64,000 nucleotides of DNA, from assembly GCF_005765165.1 (NCBI RefSeq), contig NZ_VCIW01000011.1, positions 149,772-213,771 of the forward strand. The letters are read 5' to 3'. Position 1 is the first letter of the stretch. Each line of letters begins with the position of its first letter. Position numbers and translations under genes: made by a program. Below, piece after piece: positions 35,301 to 44,560 of this stretch. The stretch is from Paenibacillus antri. Its GTDB lineage: Bacteria > Bacillota > Bacilli > Paenibacillales > YIM-B00363. Under the pieces are notes generated by a model. That model saw nothing but the letters and a program-made list of their open reading frames with translations. It was not told where the DNA came from and ran no database searches.

Positions 35301-35504
35301 GCCGTCGTCCCCGGCCGGCAGCCACGGCCGCAGCGTCGCGGTCAGCTCCCGGCCGAGGTACGTCCGCTGTTCGATGACGAGGACCTTGTTCCCCGCCCGC
35401 GCGAGACGTTCCGCGCACGACACGCCGGCGAACGAGCCGCCGACGACGACCGCGTCGACGTCGAACAGGACCGGCAGCGCGGCTCCTCCGATCGCGCACT
35501 TCAT
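32385..35504 (-). CDS. dual FAD-dependent oxidoreductase (two FAD_oxidored modules in one chain)
   Basis: Start ATG 35504 overlaps the stop of the upstream gene (CTATGA) with GGAGG seven bases before it. The 1039-residue protein has two dinucleotide-binding motifs: VVVGGSFAG (about 20-28) with VIEQRTYLGRELTATLRPWL, and VLVVGGGSSGASASIAAAKEG (about 375) with DMNPGLGGTGTFGGVDSYWFG. The second is followed by the long FAD_oxidored signature (DATGDGDIAAYAGADFVYG; PYRMLLPAGLEGLLVAGKAVSATH). The C-terminal third is helical, HEAT-like. FAD_oxidored proteins accompany polysaccharide-degrading operons; the substrate is unknown. A fusion of two modules is unusual. Confidence 0.85.
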   Translation of the reverse strand: MKCAIGGAALPVLFDVDAVVVGGSFAGVSCAERLARAGNKVLVIEQRTYLGRELTATLRPWLPAGDDGFAPLHPDRLKRGLEDRLFAHGVQLLYATLPIAVLERDGRAAGLVVANKSGRQAIMCRSVVDATETALVATLLGERVEAYAPGATALYSRTLEFTEAAEGEALVQELAVPDELGLRGGVVRLRRGVRGEGHVYAEFALELPSGNTLAAERGRFAASRHAGMRLAAYLAQQVPAFRKAFLASSSYELHGPFPLEGAATAAPGAFADECGAPIGGVWSLAKPLFARGDAALHDVSLASKLGERAADEALAFLAGAAPSAGSVMVRTQAAGDGAVPSTPYDVASPSFVLADDGRPRADVPAMLVPAASSGDVLVVGGGSSGASASIAAAKEGARTLLVDMNPGLGGTGTFGGVDSYWFGKRHGYAAAITERVHEVQERIGYKGHKWNIEAKMYALLREAEEAGVELTLQAITFGAVLEGSRVRGVVAATRWGPIALLAEAVVDATGDGDIAAYAGADFVYGSEKDRTVMWFSLAQFQQPGKTKNNFTSMVDVSDALDYTRAIVAGRRRGDASYHDHGIYIATRESRHIAGDVTMKLTDQLLQRKWPDAVNVHFSNHDVKGVSGAPWINVGLIPPNLEIEIPYRMLLPAGLEGLLVAGKAVSATHDALPAIRMQSDLENLGAVAALAATMAARGGTTPRAIDVKALQARLVREGLLPEDVLTRSLAPIRYTDEELERLVDRIETEPLYAYAEMRMNEVYRETIPFVEICSAGPRIVPVLTRALATADGIRRVRIAQALSMLGSPEGVPTLRDAILEMLQGDTLPVRTADMMYVQLPPDHGAMPDAAYLLYSLALAADPRSVPVWERVAELFDPTEDDFKDPWKGVFYYVDAVCQGAERLGDRAAVPALKRLRRIPFLRDQQARDGAQPDYFLERRAMLEVAIGRALARCGDAEGYDVLIGYLSDNRALLRQNALLELRRLSGFAFGAEPSLWAAWAAESRPYERTAPLELRLDFEQDSEAVPRRSEATSTSGGIRA

Positions 35505-37552
35505 AGACATTCCTCCAGCCGCAGCCGCTCGCGGTAAGGCAGCGCCTCTTGCGCGGCGTATAAAATCAACCCGATGCACCACGAATGGGACAACGTCAGC
35601 ATCATGCCCTTAGGCTGGAAGCAGTTCGTATTGTAAAACCGCTCCGTCACCATGCCCTTATAAGCGTTGAAGTCGCCGTCCTCCCGCGCGATGAACTGCA
35701 GGAAGCAAGCGATATGATCGCGCGTTCGCTCGAGATAATAGTCGTCTCCCGTGTACTCCCACAGCTTCAGCATCTCCGGCACGCAGAACAGGCCGTAGTT
35801 ATGCAGATGCTGATTCGACGTCGACGCCTGATCCGCCCCTCGCGAGCGGAAGTCGTATCGCTTCAGCAGCGAATGCTTCGGGAACTCGAGGTTATAGCTC
35901 CAGCGGAACGTCATCATCCAGTCCGCCGCGCTCGAAGCGAGCTCCAGCCACAGCGCTTCGCGGTTGTACTCGTACAGCTTCACGTAGGCGACCACCGCGT
36001 TGTACGCGTCCTCCGACGTGGGCGTCAGATGCACGTCTTCGGGCGCGCCGTAGATGTATTCGGCTCGGACGAACTTTTCGTAATAGCGCCCCGCCTTGGC
36101 CGCCGCCTCCGCGAACGCCGGCTCGCCGAACAGCGCGGCGCCTTCGAGCAGCGAAGCGATCCACAAGATGCCTCCCGCCCCGTCCCACTCCTCCACGACG
36201 CCGGTATTCGCGTTATAATACGAGCCGAAGTTGCCGTCCTCGGCTTGGATGCTCGCCGCGAACCGCAAGTTCGACAGTGCCGCCGCTTCCCAGTCCGGAT
36301 GGCTCCCGCCCCGCGTCTTCTCGAAGGCGACCGCGCGCGTCATGAACAGCGTCGCCTCCGCGATCGTCCGCGCCTGCAGCCAATCGGACTTCGGGTTCCA
36401 GCCCGCCGTCCAGCCTCGCCCCACGACCCACGAAGCCCAAAACGTGCCGCACGGCGCGAGGCCCGACGCGATCTTATCGAGTACGGCGCTCCCCGCCTCG
36501 ACGTAATCGGATCGGCCCTCCTTGCGGCCGTACGTCAGCAGCGCATGGGCGTACGGCGCCCCGCTCACCCAGCCGACGTGCATATGCGGCCGGTCGCCCT
36601 GCCCCTTCACGTTGTTGTTGAATTCGCGGTCGAACGCCGCCGTCTCGTTCAAGATGCCGTGCTCCCGGTTATAATGCCACGTATAGAGGCCGTGGGCCGT
36701 CAGCTCCGCCGCCTTTTCCAGGCCCATCCAAGGGTTCAACGCATGCTCTTCCTTATGAAGCTTGTACATCTGCCGCACGAACGGGTCGTACGCATGGGGA
36801 TTCGGCTCCGCCGTATACACCTTCAGCCGCAGCGTCATCCGCTCCCCGGGCGCGAACCGGTAATACGTCAGGTCGGCCGGCGCAGGCACCTTATGCCCGA
36901 CGAACGTGACCGGCTCCTCCCTATACGGGAAGTCGAGCCAGATGCTCGTGCCGTCCGCATTGCCGCGGAAGCCGAGTCCGGTCAGGCCCGCCGCGGACGT
37001 CTCCTCCGTGCACAGCGCGCCGCACAGCGCATCGTTCCAAGCGAAGACGGCCGGCAGCGCCGCGCGGTCGGAACGGAACGACCAGTAGTCGGACACCATC
37101 TGCTCATGGTCGCCGTCCCGGTAATCGTACCGCGGGTAGGGGCGCAGATTTTTCTCGAACCGATTTTCCTTATAGAACGCCCCCGGAATCATCCAATCCG
37201 GACGCCCGCTGCCGACCAGCTCCGCCCCGAAGGTCAAGCCGTACTCGGCCGCTTCCTCCCCAAGGTACTTAAGGCGCAGCTCGACGTCGATGTAGCCGCA
37301 ATGATCTTCCTTCGCTTCCCACACCGTTTCCACTCGAAAATGCCCCGCCGCCCCCGTCGCGACGAGCGCCTGTCCTTCCTCGCGAGCATCCGTCGCGCGG
37401 ACAACGTCCGTCGCGCCGTCCTTCCGCCGGGCCGTCAGCAGCGCGCCGAAGCGCAGGTAACCGGCTTCGCCTTCGCCGTTCTCGCCGCCCGGCGCGAAGA
37501 TGCGCAGCTCCTTCGTATTTTGCGATTCCGATACCTTCATCGTGTCCTTCAT
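35501..37552 (-). CDS. putative alpha/alpha-barrel glycosidase-like protein
   Basis: The 683-residue cytosolic protein has an N-terminal beta-sandwich-like half (about 1-270) and an (alpha/alpha)6-barrel-like half with repeated helices (DYVEAGSAVLDKIASGLAP, LSNLRFAASIQAEDGNFGSYY, YNAVVAYVKLYEYNREALWLELA). The layout is that of unsaturated-uronyl hydrolases or GH127-like enzymes, but no exact family motif is recognised. It lies 26 bp after lacI and overlaps the next gene, so it is the second gene of a four-gene unit. Glycan degradation is inferred from context. Confidence 0.65.
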   Translation of the reverse strand: MKDTMKVSESQNTKELRIFAPGGENGEGEAGYLRFGALLTARRKDGATDVVRATDAREEGQALVATGAAGHFRVETVWEAKEDHCGYIDVELRLKYLGEEAAEYGLTFGAELVGSGRPDWMIPGAFYKENRFEKNLRPYPRYDYRDGDHEQMVSDYWSFRSDRAALPAVFAWNDALCGALCTEETSAAGLTGLGFRGNADGTSIWLDFPYREEPVTFVGHKVPAPADLTYYRFAPGERMTLRLKVYTAEPNPHAYDPFVRQMYKLHKEEHALNPWMGLEKAAELTAHGLYTWHYNREHGILNETAAFDREFNNNVKGQGDRPHMHVGWVSGAPYAHALLTYGRKEGRSDYVEAGSAVLDKIASGLAPCGTFWASWVVGRGWTAGWNPKSDWLQARTIAEATLFMTRAVAFEKTRGGSHPDWEAAALSNLRFAASIQAEDGNFGSYYNANTGVVEEWDGAGGILWIASLLEGAALFGEPAFAEAAAKAGRYYEKFVRAEYIYGAPEDVHLTPTSEDAYNAVVAYVKLYEYNREALWLELASSAADWMMTFRWSYNLEFPKHSLLKRYDFRSRGADQASTSNQHLHNYGLFCVPEMLKLWEYTGDDYYLERTRDHIACFLQFIAREDGDFNAYKGMVTERFYNTNCFQPKGMMLTLSHSWCIGLILYAAQEALPYRERLRLEECL

Positions 37553-37578
37553 CGTTCGCCAACCCCTTTATCCTATCG

Positions 37579-38586
37579 TTATGCCCATTCCGCCGGCCCG
37601 CAAGAATCGCGAACGATGAACTTCGGCCGAAGCAGATGACTTCGCGGCGTATTCTCGGTTCCTTCGATTTTCCGAAACAGCCCTTCCGCCGCCAGCGTCC
37701 CGATGTCGCGGAACGGCTGGCGTACCGTCGTCAGCGCGGGGTCCACCCACCCGGCGACGGGAATATCGTCGAAGCCCGCGACCGACAGCTCCCGCGGGAC
37801 GCTTCGGCCCAGCTCCTTCAACGCCCGCAGCGCGCCGATCGCCGCCTCGTCGCTGGAGACGACGACCGCCGTAACGTCGGCCTCGCCGGCGAGCCGCCGC
37901 ATCGCTTCGTAGCCTCCCTGATTCGTCCAATCCGATTCGACGACCCACTCCTCCCGGACCGGCATCCCGAGCGCTTCCATCGTTCGGCGATAACCCTTGT
38001 ATCTATATTTGCTTGCGGAGAGGTCGTTCTGCCCCGAGATGTACCCGATTCGCCGATGGCCGATGCCGTGAAGGTACGTCACGACCTCTTCGATGCCCGC
38101 GGCGTTGTCGACGTCCACCGAGAACACGCCCTCCAGCTCGCAATGATCGCCGATCAGCGCGATCGGATATCCCGCGTCCCGGATCGCCCGCACGTCTTCC
38201 TCGTTCCGCTTGCGGAAGCTCGCGAGAATCAAGCCGTCGACCTGTCCTTCGTACAAGTAATTCAAGAACGAAGTCTCCTTGTCGAAGTTGGACGTCCAGC
38301 TGAGGAAGATGCAGTTGTACCCGTTCCGCCTCGCCACGGCTTCGATTCCTTTAATCATGCCCGAGTAGAAAATGTTCGAAATATCGTCGATGACGATCCC
38401 GATCGTATAGGTCTTGTTCATGACCAATCTTCTTGCATGGGCGTTGCGGTGGTAATTCAGCTCCGCGATCGCCTTTTCGAGCGCGTCCTGCGTCGCCTTC
38501 TTCACCTGCTGCCCGTTGAGGTACCGGGAGACGGTGCTCTTCGACGTGCCCGCGAGCCGGGCGACGTCGTGTATGGTCGGACCCAT
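37579..38586 (-). CDS. LacI family transcriptional regulator
   Basis: Start ATG 38586 follows GGAAGGAGG. The 335-residue repressor has the LacI HTH (PTIHDVARLAGTSKSTVSRYLNG, 3-25) and hinge NAHARRLVMNKTYTIG, then a periplasmic-binding-like effector domain with SFRKRNEEDVRAIRDAGYP and VVVSSDEAAIGALRALKELG. Two perfect GGGAACGTTCCC operators lie 37 and 117 bp before the start. As first gene of its operon it is probably autoregulated. Its ligand is likely a sugar released by the downstream enzymes. Confidence 0.92.
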   Translation of the reverse strand: MGPTIHDVARLAGTSKSTVSRYLNGQQVKKATQDALEKAIAELNYHRNAHARRLVMNKTYTIGIVIDDISNIFYSGMIKGIEAVARRNGYNCIFLSWTSNFDKETSFLNYLYEGQVDGLILASFRKRNEEDVRAIRDAGYPIALIGDHCELEGVFSVDVDNAAGIEEVVTYLHGIGHRRIGYISGQNDLSASKYRYKGYRRTMEALGMPVREEWVVESDWTNQGGYEAMRRLAGEADVTAVVVSSDEAAIGALRALKELGRSVPRELSVAGFDDIPVAGWVDPALTTVRQPFRDIGTLAAEGLFRKIEGTENTPRSHLLRPKFIVRDSCGPAEWA

Positions 38587-38622
38587 GGGGGGCCTCCTTC
38601 CCGTTCGCGTTTCTTCGATTTC

Positions 38623-38634
38623 GGGAACGTTCCC
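38623..38634. promoter_or_regulatory. LacI-type operator, proximal
   Basis: Perfect palindrome GGGAACGTTCCC, 37 bp upstream of lacI. The central ACGT matches LacI/GalR-type half-sites. Confidence 0.75.
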
Positions 38635-38702
38635 AAAATGACGTAAACCTGGGCGTCCCGCGTTGCTCCATACGCCTCTGGATGCAAATGCGCGCCGGTA
38701 CT

Positions 38703-38714
38703 GGGAACGTTCCC
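38703..38714. promoter_or_regulatory. LacI-type operator, distal
   Basis: Second identical GGGAACGTTCCC, 80 bp from the proximal site (centre to centre), about 7.6 helical turns. Looping repression is plausible. Confidence 0.75.
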
Positions 38715-38858
38715 ATTCTCTGCATCTTACCATCCACCCTACCGCCAGTCAACGCGATTTCCTTGCTCGGAGAACCTTCCGCCAGCCCGCAGCAAACTAG
38801 CCGTTCTCCGTCGTAGTTCCTAACCTCCGGCAACAGTCCCGGAACCGGCCCGGTGGGC

Positions 38859-39800
38859 GAAATCGTCGGAATTCCTCCGACTACAGCCCGCGCGGCCGGC
38901 CCGGGAAGCCGAATAGTCGGATATTCTCCGACTACAGCACCCTCGGCCGGCCCGAGAAGCGAAATAGTCGGACATTCTCCGACTACAGCCCGCGCAGCCG
39001 GCCCGGGAAGCCGAATAGTCGGACATTCTCCGACTACAGCCCACGCAACCGGCCAGGGAAGCCGAAGAGTCGGACATTCTCCGACTACAGCCCGCGCAGC
39101 CGGCTCGGGGAGCGAAATAGTCGGACATTCTCCGACTACAGCACCCGCGGCCGGCCCGGGAAGCGAAATAGTCGGACATTCTCCGACTACAGCCCGCGCA
39201 GCCGGCTCGGGGAGCCGAATAGTCGGACATTCTCCGACTACAGCACCCGCGGCCGGCCCGGGAAGCGAAATAGTCGGACATTCTCCGACTACAGCCCACG
39301 CAGCCGGCCCGGGGAGCCGAATAGTCGGACATTCTCCGACTACAGCCCGCGCAACCGGCCCGGAAAGCCGAATAGTCGGACATTCTCCGACTACAGCCCA
39401 CGCGGCCGGCCCGGAAAGCCGAATAGTCGGACATTCTCCGACTACAGCCCGCGCAGCCGGCCCGGGAAGCCGAATAGTCGGATATTCTCCGACTACAGCT
39501 CACACAACCGGCCCGGGGAGCCGAATAGTCGGACATTCTCCGACTACAGCCCGCGCAGCCGGCCAGGGAAGCCGAAGAGTCGGACATTCTCCGACTACAG
39601 CTCACGCAGCCGGCCCGGAAAGCCGAATAGTCGGACATTCTCCGACTACAGCCCGCGCGGCCGGCCCGGGAAGCCGAATAGTCGGACATTCTCCGACTAC
39701 AGCCCGCGCAGCCGGCTCGGGGAGCGAAATAGTCGGACATTCTCCGACTACAGCCCGCGCAGCCGGCTCGGGGAGCCGAATAGTCGGACATTCTCCGCGA
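38859..39800. repeat. tandem array 3: 19 units of 51 bp with the shared palindromic core
   Basis: Cores, mostly TAGTCGGACATTCTCCGACTA, recur at exactly 51-bp steps from 38864 to 39782; the first and last are degenerate. The stem is TAGTCGGA/TCCGACTA with a 5-nt loop CATTC. The linker (CAGCCCGCGCAGCCGGCCCG type, ending GGGAAGCCGAA or GGAGCGAAA) differs from those of arrays 1 and 2. It lies between the lacI leader and the terminator of the beta-helix gene. Apart from the array, 38715-38858 shows nothing clear. Confidence 0.95.
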
Positions 39801-39943
39801 CAGCACCCGCGGCCGGCCCACACAGCCGGCCCGGGAGCCCAATTCGCGAACCATCTCCGGCTACAGCAAGCCCGCGGCTGCGGCTGAGCGAAGGGAAGAC
39901 GAGGAGAAGGAGCCGCGAACCCTCTACCCGCCACCGGGGACGC

Positions 39944-39976
39944 AAAAAGGAGCCCCCGGGTCGAATTACGACCCGG
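39944..39976 (-). terminator. intrinsic terminator after the beta-helix protein gene
   Basis: 8-bp stem CCGGGTCG / CGACCCGG (39956-39976) around AATTA, with CTCCTTTTTGC following on the minus strand. It separates the gene from array 3. Confidence 0.7.
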
Positions 39977-40001
39977 ACAGCCCCCTTGCTCCGCTCCCTA
40001 T

Positions 40002-43000
40002 TTAGCTGTCCTGCAGCACATACGCCGCGTCGCGCAGCAGCACCGCCGCCGCGTCCGCCGCGATGTGCTTGCCGGCCTGCGCCTCGACATGATTCATGAA
40101 GGCGCCGAGCTCGCCGCCGGCGAGCTGCGCCTGCAAGCTGTTCGCGATGCCGGCGTTGTCGATCGCCCCGCTGTCCGCGAAGCGCGCGACCAGCGCCTTC
40201 AGCGAATCGACCGTGGCGACGAGTTCGAACGTCGCCTCGACGGCTGCGACATTGCCCGCGGCGTCGGCGGCCGTCGCGGTCACCGTATGCGCGCCGAGCG
40301 GCAGCGCGTACAGCGCGATCGGCTCGCCCTCCAAGGCGGCGACGCCGTCGAGCGCGATCGCGCTTCGCGTCGGATCGACGCCGGACGCGCCGTCGGACGC
40401 GGCGAGCCGCAGCGTCAGCGTCGCCGAAGTGTCGTACGCGGCCGCCACCGGCTCCGCGAACGCGAGCGCCGGCGCCGAGACGTCGACGCGCAGCTCGACC
40501 GAGCGCACCGCCTCCTCGAGGCCGACTACGTCGACCGAGCGGTACAGCAGCGTATACGCGCCGTCCGCGTCGAACGCGACCGGTCCCGTATACGGCGCCC
40601 AAGAAGCGCCGTTATCTACGCTGTACACGGTTTGCGTCACGGTCGCCGTCGTCGAAGTCGCCGCGAGCGTTACCTGTACGGGCTGCGTGTACCACCCGTT
40701 CGCGCCGTTCGGCGCGGCCGGGGACAAGGTCGCCGACGTAACCGGCGGCGTCAGCGCCGTCACCCGGATGTCGTCGAACCACAGCGCGCTGAACCCGCCG
40801 ACGTAGAAGCCGATCGTGCCGGACGCGTTCGCCGGCGCGTACGCGCCTTCCAGCTTCAACGCGCCGTCGACGTACAGCCGCACCTCGCCGCCTCGAACGA
40901 CGGCCTTCACCTCGTACTCCGTATTCGGCGCGAGGTCCTGATGCGGCGAAACCACGGTGCGAACGGCCTTCCAAGCGTGGTCGTACAACACCCACTGCGA
41001 CGAGCCGTCCGCCTGCTTGCGGTACCCGATCCGTCCCGCGTTCGGACCGACCGCCCGATCGAACAAATAGAACGTCCCCTGCTCCGGCATCGTCGCCGGC
41101 GTCCGCAGCCGGAACGTCAACGCGTACGACGAGAACGTCCTCGGCGAATGCGCGGAGGCGCCGTTCACGATGCGGTACATCTTGTCGCCGCCGACGTCGA
41201 CGACGCTGCGGTTCGGGTCCGTCGGCCAGCCGCCGGCGCCCGACTCGAAATCCACGGCGTGCAGCACGTCGGACACCGTCACCCGAGCGACCGCCTTCGC
41301 GTTCGGATTCGCGACCGACGTCGCGGTCACGTCCGCTTCGCCGTAGCCGACCCCGACGACGAGCCCGTTCTCGTCCACGGTCGCCACCCCCGGATCGCTG
41401 GACGACCAGACCAGTCGCCGGTCCGCCGCGTCGGACGGATCGAACGTCGCCGTAAGCTGCAGCCCGTCTCCGAACCCGACCGTCGCGGACGCGTGGTTCA
41501 GCAAGATGCCGGCCACGTCCGTCGTCGGCAGCGAAAACTTCACGTCGTCGAACAGCAAGTAATCGAAGCCGCCCGCGTAGAAGCCGACCTTGCCCGAAGC
41601 GTTGAACGTCGGGTCGGTCACCTTCAGCTTCAGTACGCCGTCCACGTAGACGCTAATGTCGGCGCCCTTCACGATGACCCGCACGTCGTACGTCGTATTC
41701 GGCTGCAAATCCTGATGCGGGAAGACGGTCTCCTTCACCGTCGCCCACGCGCCGTTGTACAGCAGCCACCTCGAGGTGCCGTCCTCCAGCTTCCGGTACC
41801 CGATCCGACCGCTGCTGCCGCTCGCGTTCTGCCGATCGAAAATATAGAACGTCGCCACCCCGGCCGGGATCGTCTCCGGCGTCTTCAGCTTGAACGTCAG
41901 CTCGTAATTCGAGAACGCGTTCTCGTTGAGCGCCGTCGCGCCCCTCAGCAGCTTATACATCTTGTTCCCGCCGACATCCACGATGCTTCGGTTCGGATCG
42001 GTCGGCCAGCCGTTGCGTCCGCTCTCGAAATCGGTGAACTCGAGAATGCCGTCCCCGACTTCGACGACGACCGTCACCTCGTCGACGAGCGACGGATCGG
42101 CGACGGACGACACCGTGACCGTCGTCTGTCCCGGCATGACGCCTTTCAGCACTCCGTTCGCGTCGACCGTCGCGACGGAAGGATCGCCGGAGACGTACTG
42201 AAGCGTCCGGTTCGTGGCGTTCCACGGCAACACGGCCGCGTACAGCTTCCGCGTTTTCCCCATGTCCACCGTCACCGCTTCGTCGTAAAGCTGTATGCCC
42301 TCCACGTCGATCGTCTCCGGCGCGAGGTACGGCCCCGCCTTCCCGTCGATGCCGATATCGTGGAACGGAATGTTCACGAAGCCGGGAATCTGCTGGAACA
42401 CGGCCGCGTTATCGGTCAACGCCAGATCGCCGTTCGCCCAATCGACGAAGCCCGGATCGCCGTTCGTCACCCAGTTGCCCTCGTACTGCACCAACCCGAA
42501 CTTGTCGTAAGCGCCTTGCGCGTTCGTCGTCGCGCTGCGCGCCTTCGTCGGATTCCACACGACGTTGTTATGGAACGTATTCGTGGTCGGATAATACCGG
42601 TTCTCCTCGAAGAAATCCGCAAGCTCCGGATACTTGATCAAGTGCGGCATGCCGACGAAGTCGTTGTACTTGTCGAATAAGGCGATCCATTGCGGCATGT
42701 AATTTTTATTGATTTGCTGATCCGGCCCGTCGCCCAAGTACAGATCCGCATAGTCGTACGGCACCTTCGCGTCGACGAAGATGTTGTTGCGCGTCAAGAT
42801 GTGCGAGCCCCCGTTGTTGCGAACCGCGGAGTTGCCCATCCGATGGAAAATGTTCTCCTCGATCACGAGCCCCATCGTGAAGTTGTCGGGGTAGACGCCC
42901 TCCACGCCCGCCTTCCCTTCGCCGATATGATGGAAGTAGTTCCGCTTGATGACCGTGCCCCGCTCATGCGGCAGATGACCCTGATTCATATAGATGGCGC

Positions 43001-44506
43001 CGAGGTCCGAGAACATCTTGCACACGTCGTAGATGTCGTTATATTCCACAAGATGATCGTTGCCGAAAATGAGAATGCCCGGATGCGGCGCATCGTGAAT
43101 TTCGCTGTGCGACAGCCGATTGCCGGCGCCGGTCAAGATGACGGCCGGGTTATACGCCTTGTGGTAATAAGCGAAGTCGTGAATATGGCTGTGCTCCACG
43201 ACGTTGTTGCCCGGCACGAGCGTCAGCCGGTCGCCGCCGTTCAGCGTCACTCCCGTGCCGCCGATATGATGGATGTGGGTATAGGACACCGCGTGGTTGA
43301 CGCCGGTCGCCTTCGCGAAGTCGTTGTACAGCCAGCGGCTCTGCGTGTTGACGAGCACGCCGCCGTTCGAGAAGTTGCGGATTTCGCTGTGCTCGATCCG
43401 CACGCCGTCGCCGCCCATGATGACGACGGCGGAGTCGCGCCCGTTTTCCAAAATCAAATCCTTGAACGTAATATGCGACGCATTGACCGCGTTGATCATC
43501 GGCGTCTTCAGCATCGTCACCGTAATGTCGGGATTCGCCTCGGCGAACGAAGCCGTCGGAAGGAAGTACAGCACCCCTTTCGCTCGGTCGATGTAATACT
43601 CGCCGGGCATATCGATTTCTTCCAGCAGGTTTTGCGCGAAGTGGAAGTCCGGATACCAATTCGTGAAGATGCCGCTCATCTCGCCGTACCGCAGCGTGAT
43701 CGTCTTGTTTTCGAGGTCGATGTTCGCGATCTTGTTGTACGACCATTCCCAGCTATACCCGAAAATGCCGTCCAACCAAATATCGTCGGCCTGCGTCCAG
43801 TACTGCGGCCGGTCGTACGTAAACTTGAACGTGCCGCCCCGCTGCTGCAGATCGGCGTCCCGGCGCGTCGGGCCGGGGTCCAGGATGTCGCCCATCTGCA
43901 CCGTGCCTTCGTTCGGCCAGCGCGCCAGCGTCATGCCTTCGCCTTCGACGTACAGCCCATCGGCGGCACGAGGCTGACGTCGTTCGCAAGATAATACCCG
44001 TGCCTGCTCATCTGGCCGTAATCCGTGATGCCGCGGCTCGCAAGATCGGCCTGCAGCACCTTGCCGCGCGCCTCGACGCTGACGATGCGGTTCAGCACGA
44101 CCGGGTCTTCGACCGGGACGAACCAGCTCTTGTCGAGCTTCATGCCGCCGGTTAGCGTCACGGACTCGCCGGGGTACGCTTTGTACGTAATCCGGGCGTC
44201 CGCCGCGCCGGAATCGCGCTCGTCGAGCAGGAAGCTCTGCGTCCGCTCGTATTCGCCGCCGCGCAAATAGACGGTGACGCCGCCCTGCGGCAAGCCCGAC
44301 GTCGCCTTCAGCGACCGGATCGCTTCCCGCGCCCGCTCGAGCGTGAGGAACGGCGACTCGACGGTGCCGGCGTTGGAATCGCTTCCATTCGGCGCTATAA
44401 AAAATTCCGCTCCTCCGGCAGCGGCCTGAGCCCCGGGCGTGGGAAGCGAGCCGAACAGAAGGCTGATTAATAGGAGCAGCGCGAACCATTTTCGATTGTG
44501 CTTCAT
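40002..44506 (-). pseudogene. frameshifted secreted multidomain beta-helix protein
   Basis: An ATG at 44506 (AAAGGATG upstream) starts MKHNRKWFALLLLISLLFGS, a signal peptide, and a right-handed beta-helix domain (AEFFIAPNGSDSNAGT...). The frame breaks near 43955-43965 (CTCGTGCCGCCGATGGGC); the rest continues in a second frame to the stop at 40002. Together they encode about 1500 residues: beta-helix repeats, two Big2-like domains (AVTVDMGKTRKLYAAVLP and TATFDPSDAADRRLVWSS), two LamG-like lectin domains, an Ig-like domain and a C-terminal FIMAH/FIVAR-like helix bundle. One base change would restore it. It probably binds or cleaves surface or plant polysaccharide. Confidence 0.75.
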
Positions 44507-44560
44507 GATTTCATCCTTTCGGTTGCAGAGTGAATTGAATTCCCCCGAAGGGGGGCTCCA

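Noticed and set aside
35585..37639. 684-codon plus-strand ORF opposite the alpha/alpha-barrel gene
   Set aside because: Arg-rich shadow of a GC-rich coding region; the minus-strand gene has an overlap-coupled start and a protein-like sequence.
12851..39800. CRISPR arrays
   Set aside because: Linkers within each array are near-identical rather than unique spacers, the period is far too uniform, and no cas genes are present.
38820..39934. Open frames of about 344 codons through array 3 on both strands
   Set aside because: Same reason: repeats open in several frames on both strands, with no RBS or codon-position bias.
40065..42680. 871-codon plus-strand ORF opposite the beta-helix gene
   Set aside because: Arg/Val-rich antisense translation with no RBS; the opposite strand encodes recognisable Big2 and lectin-like domains.
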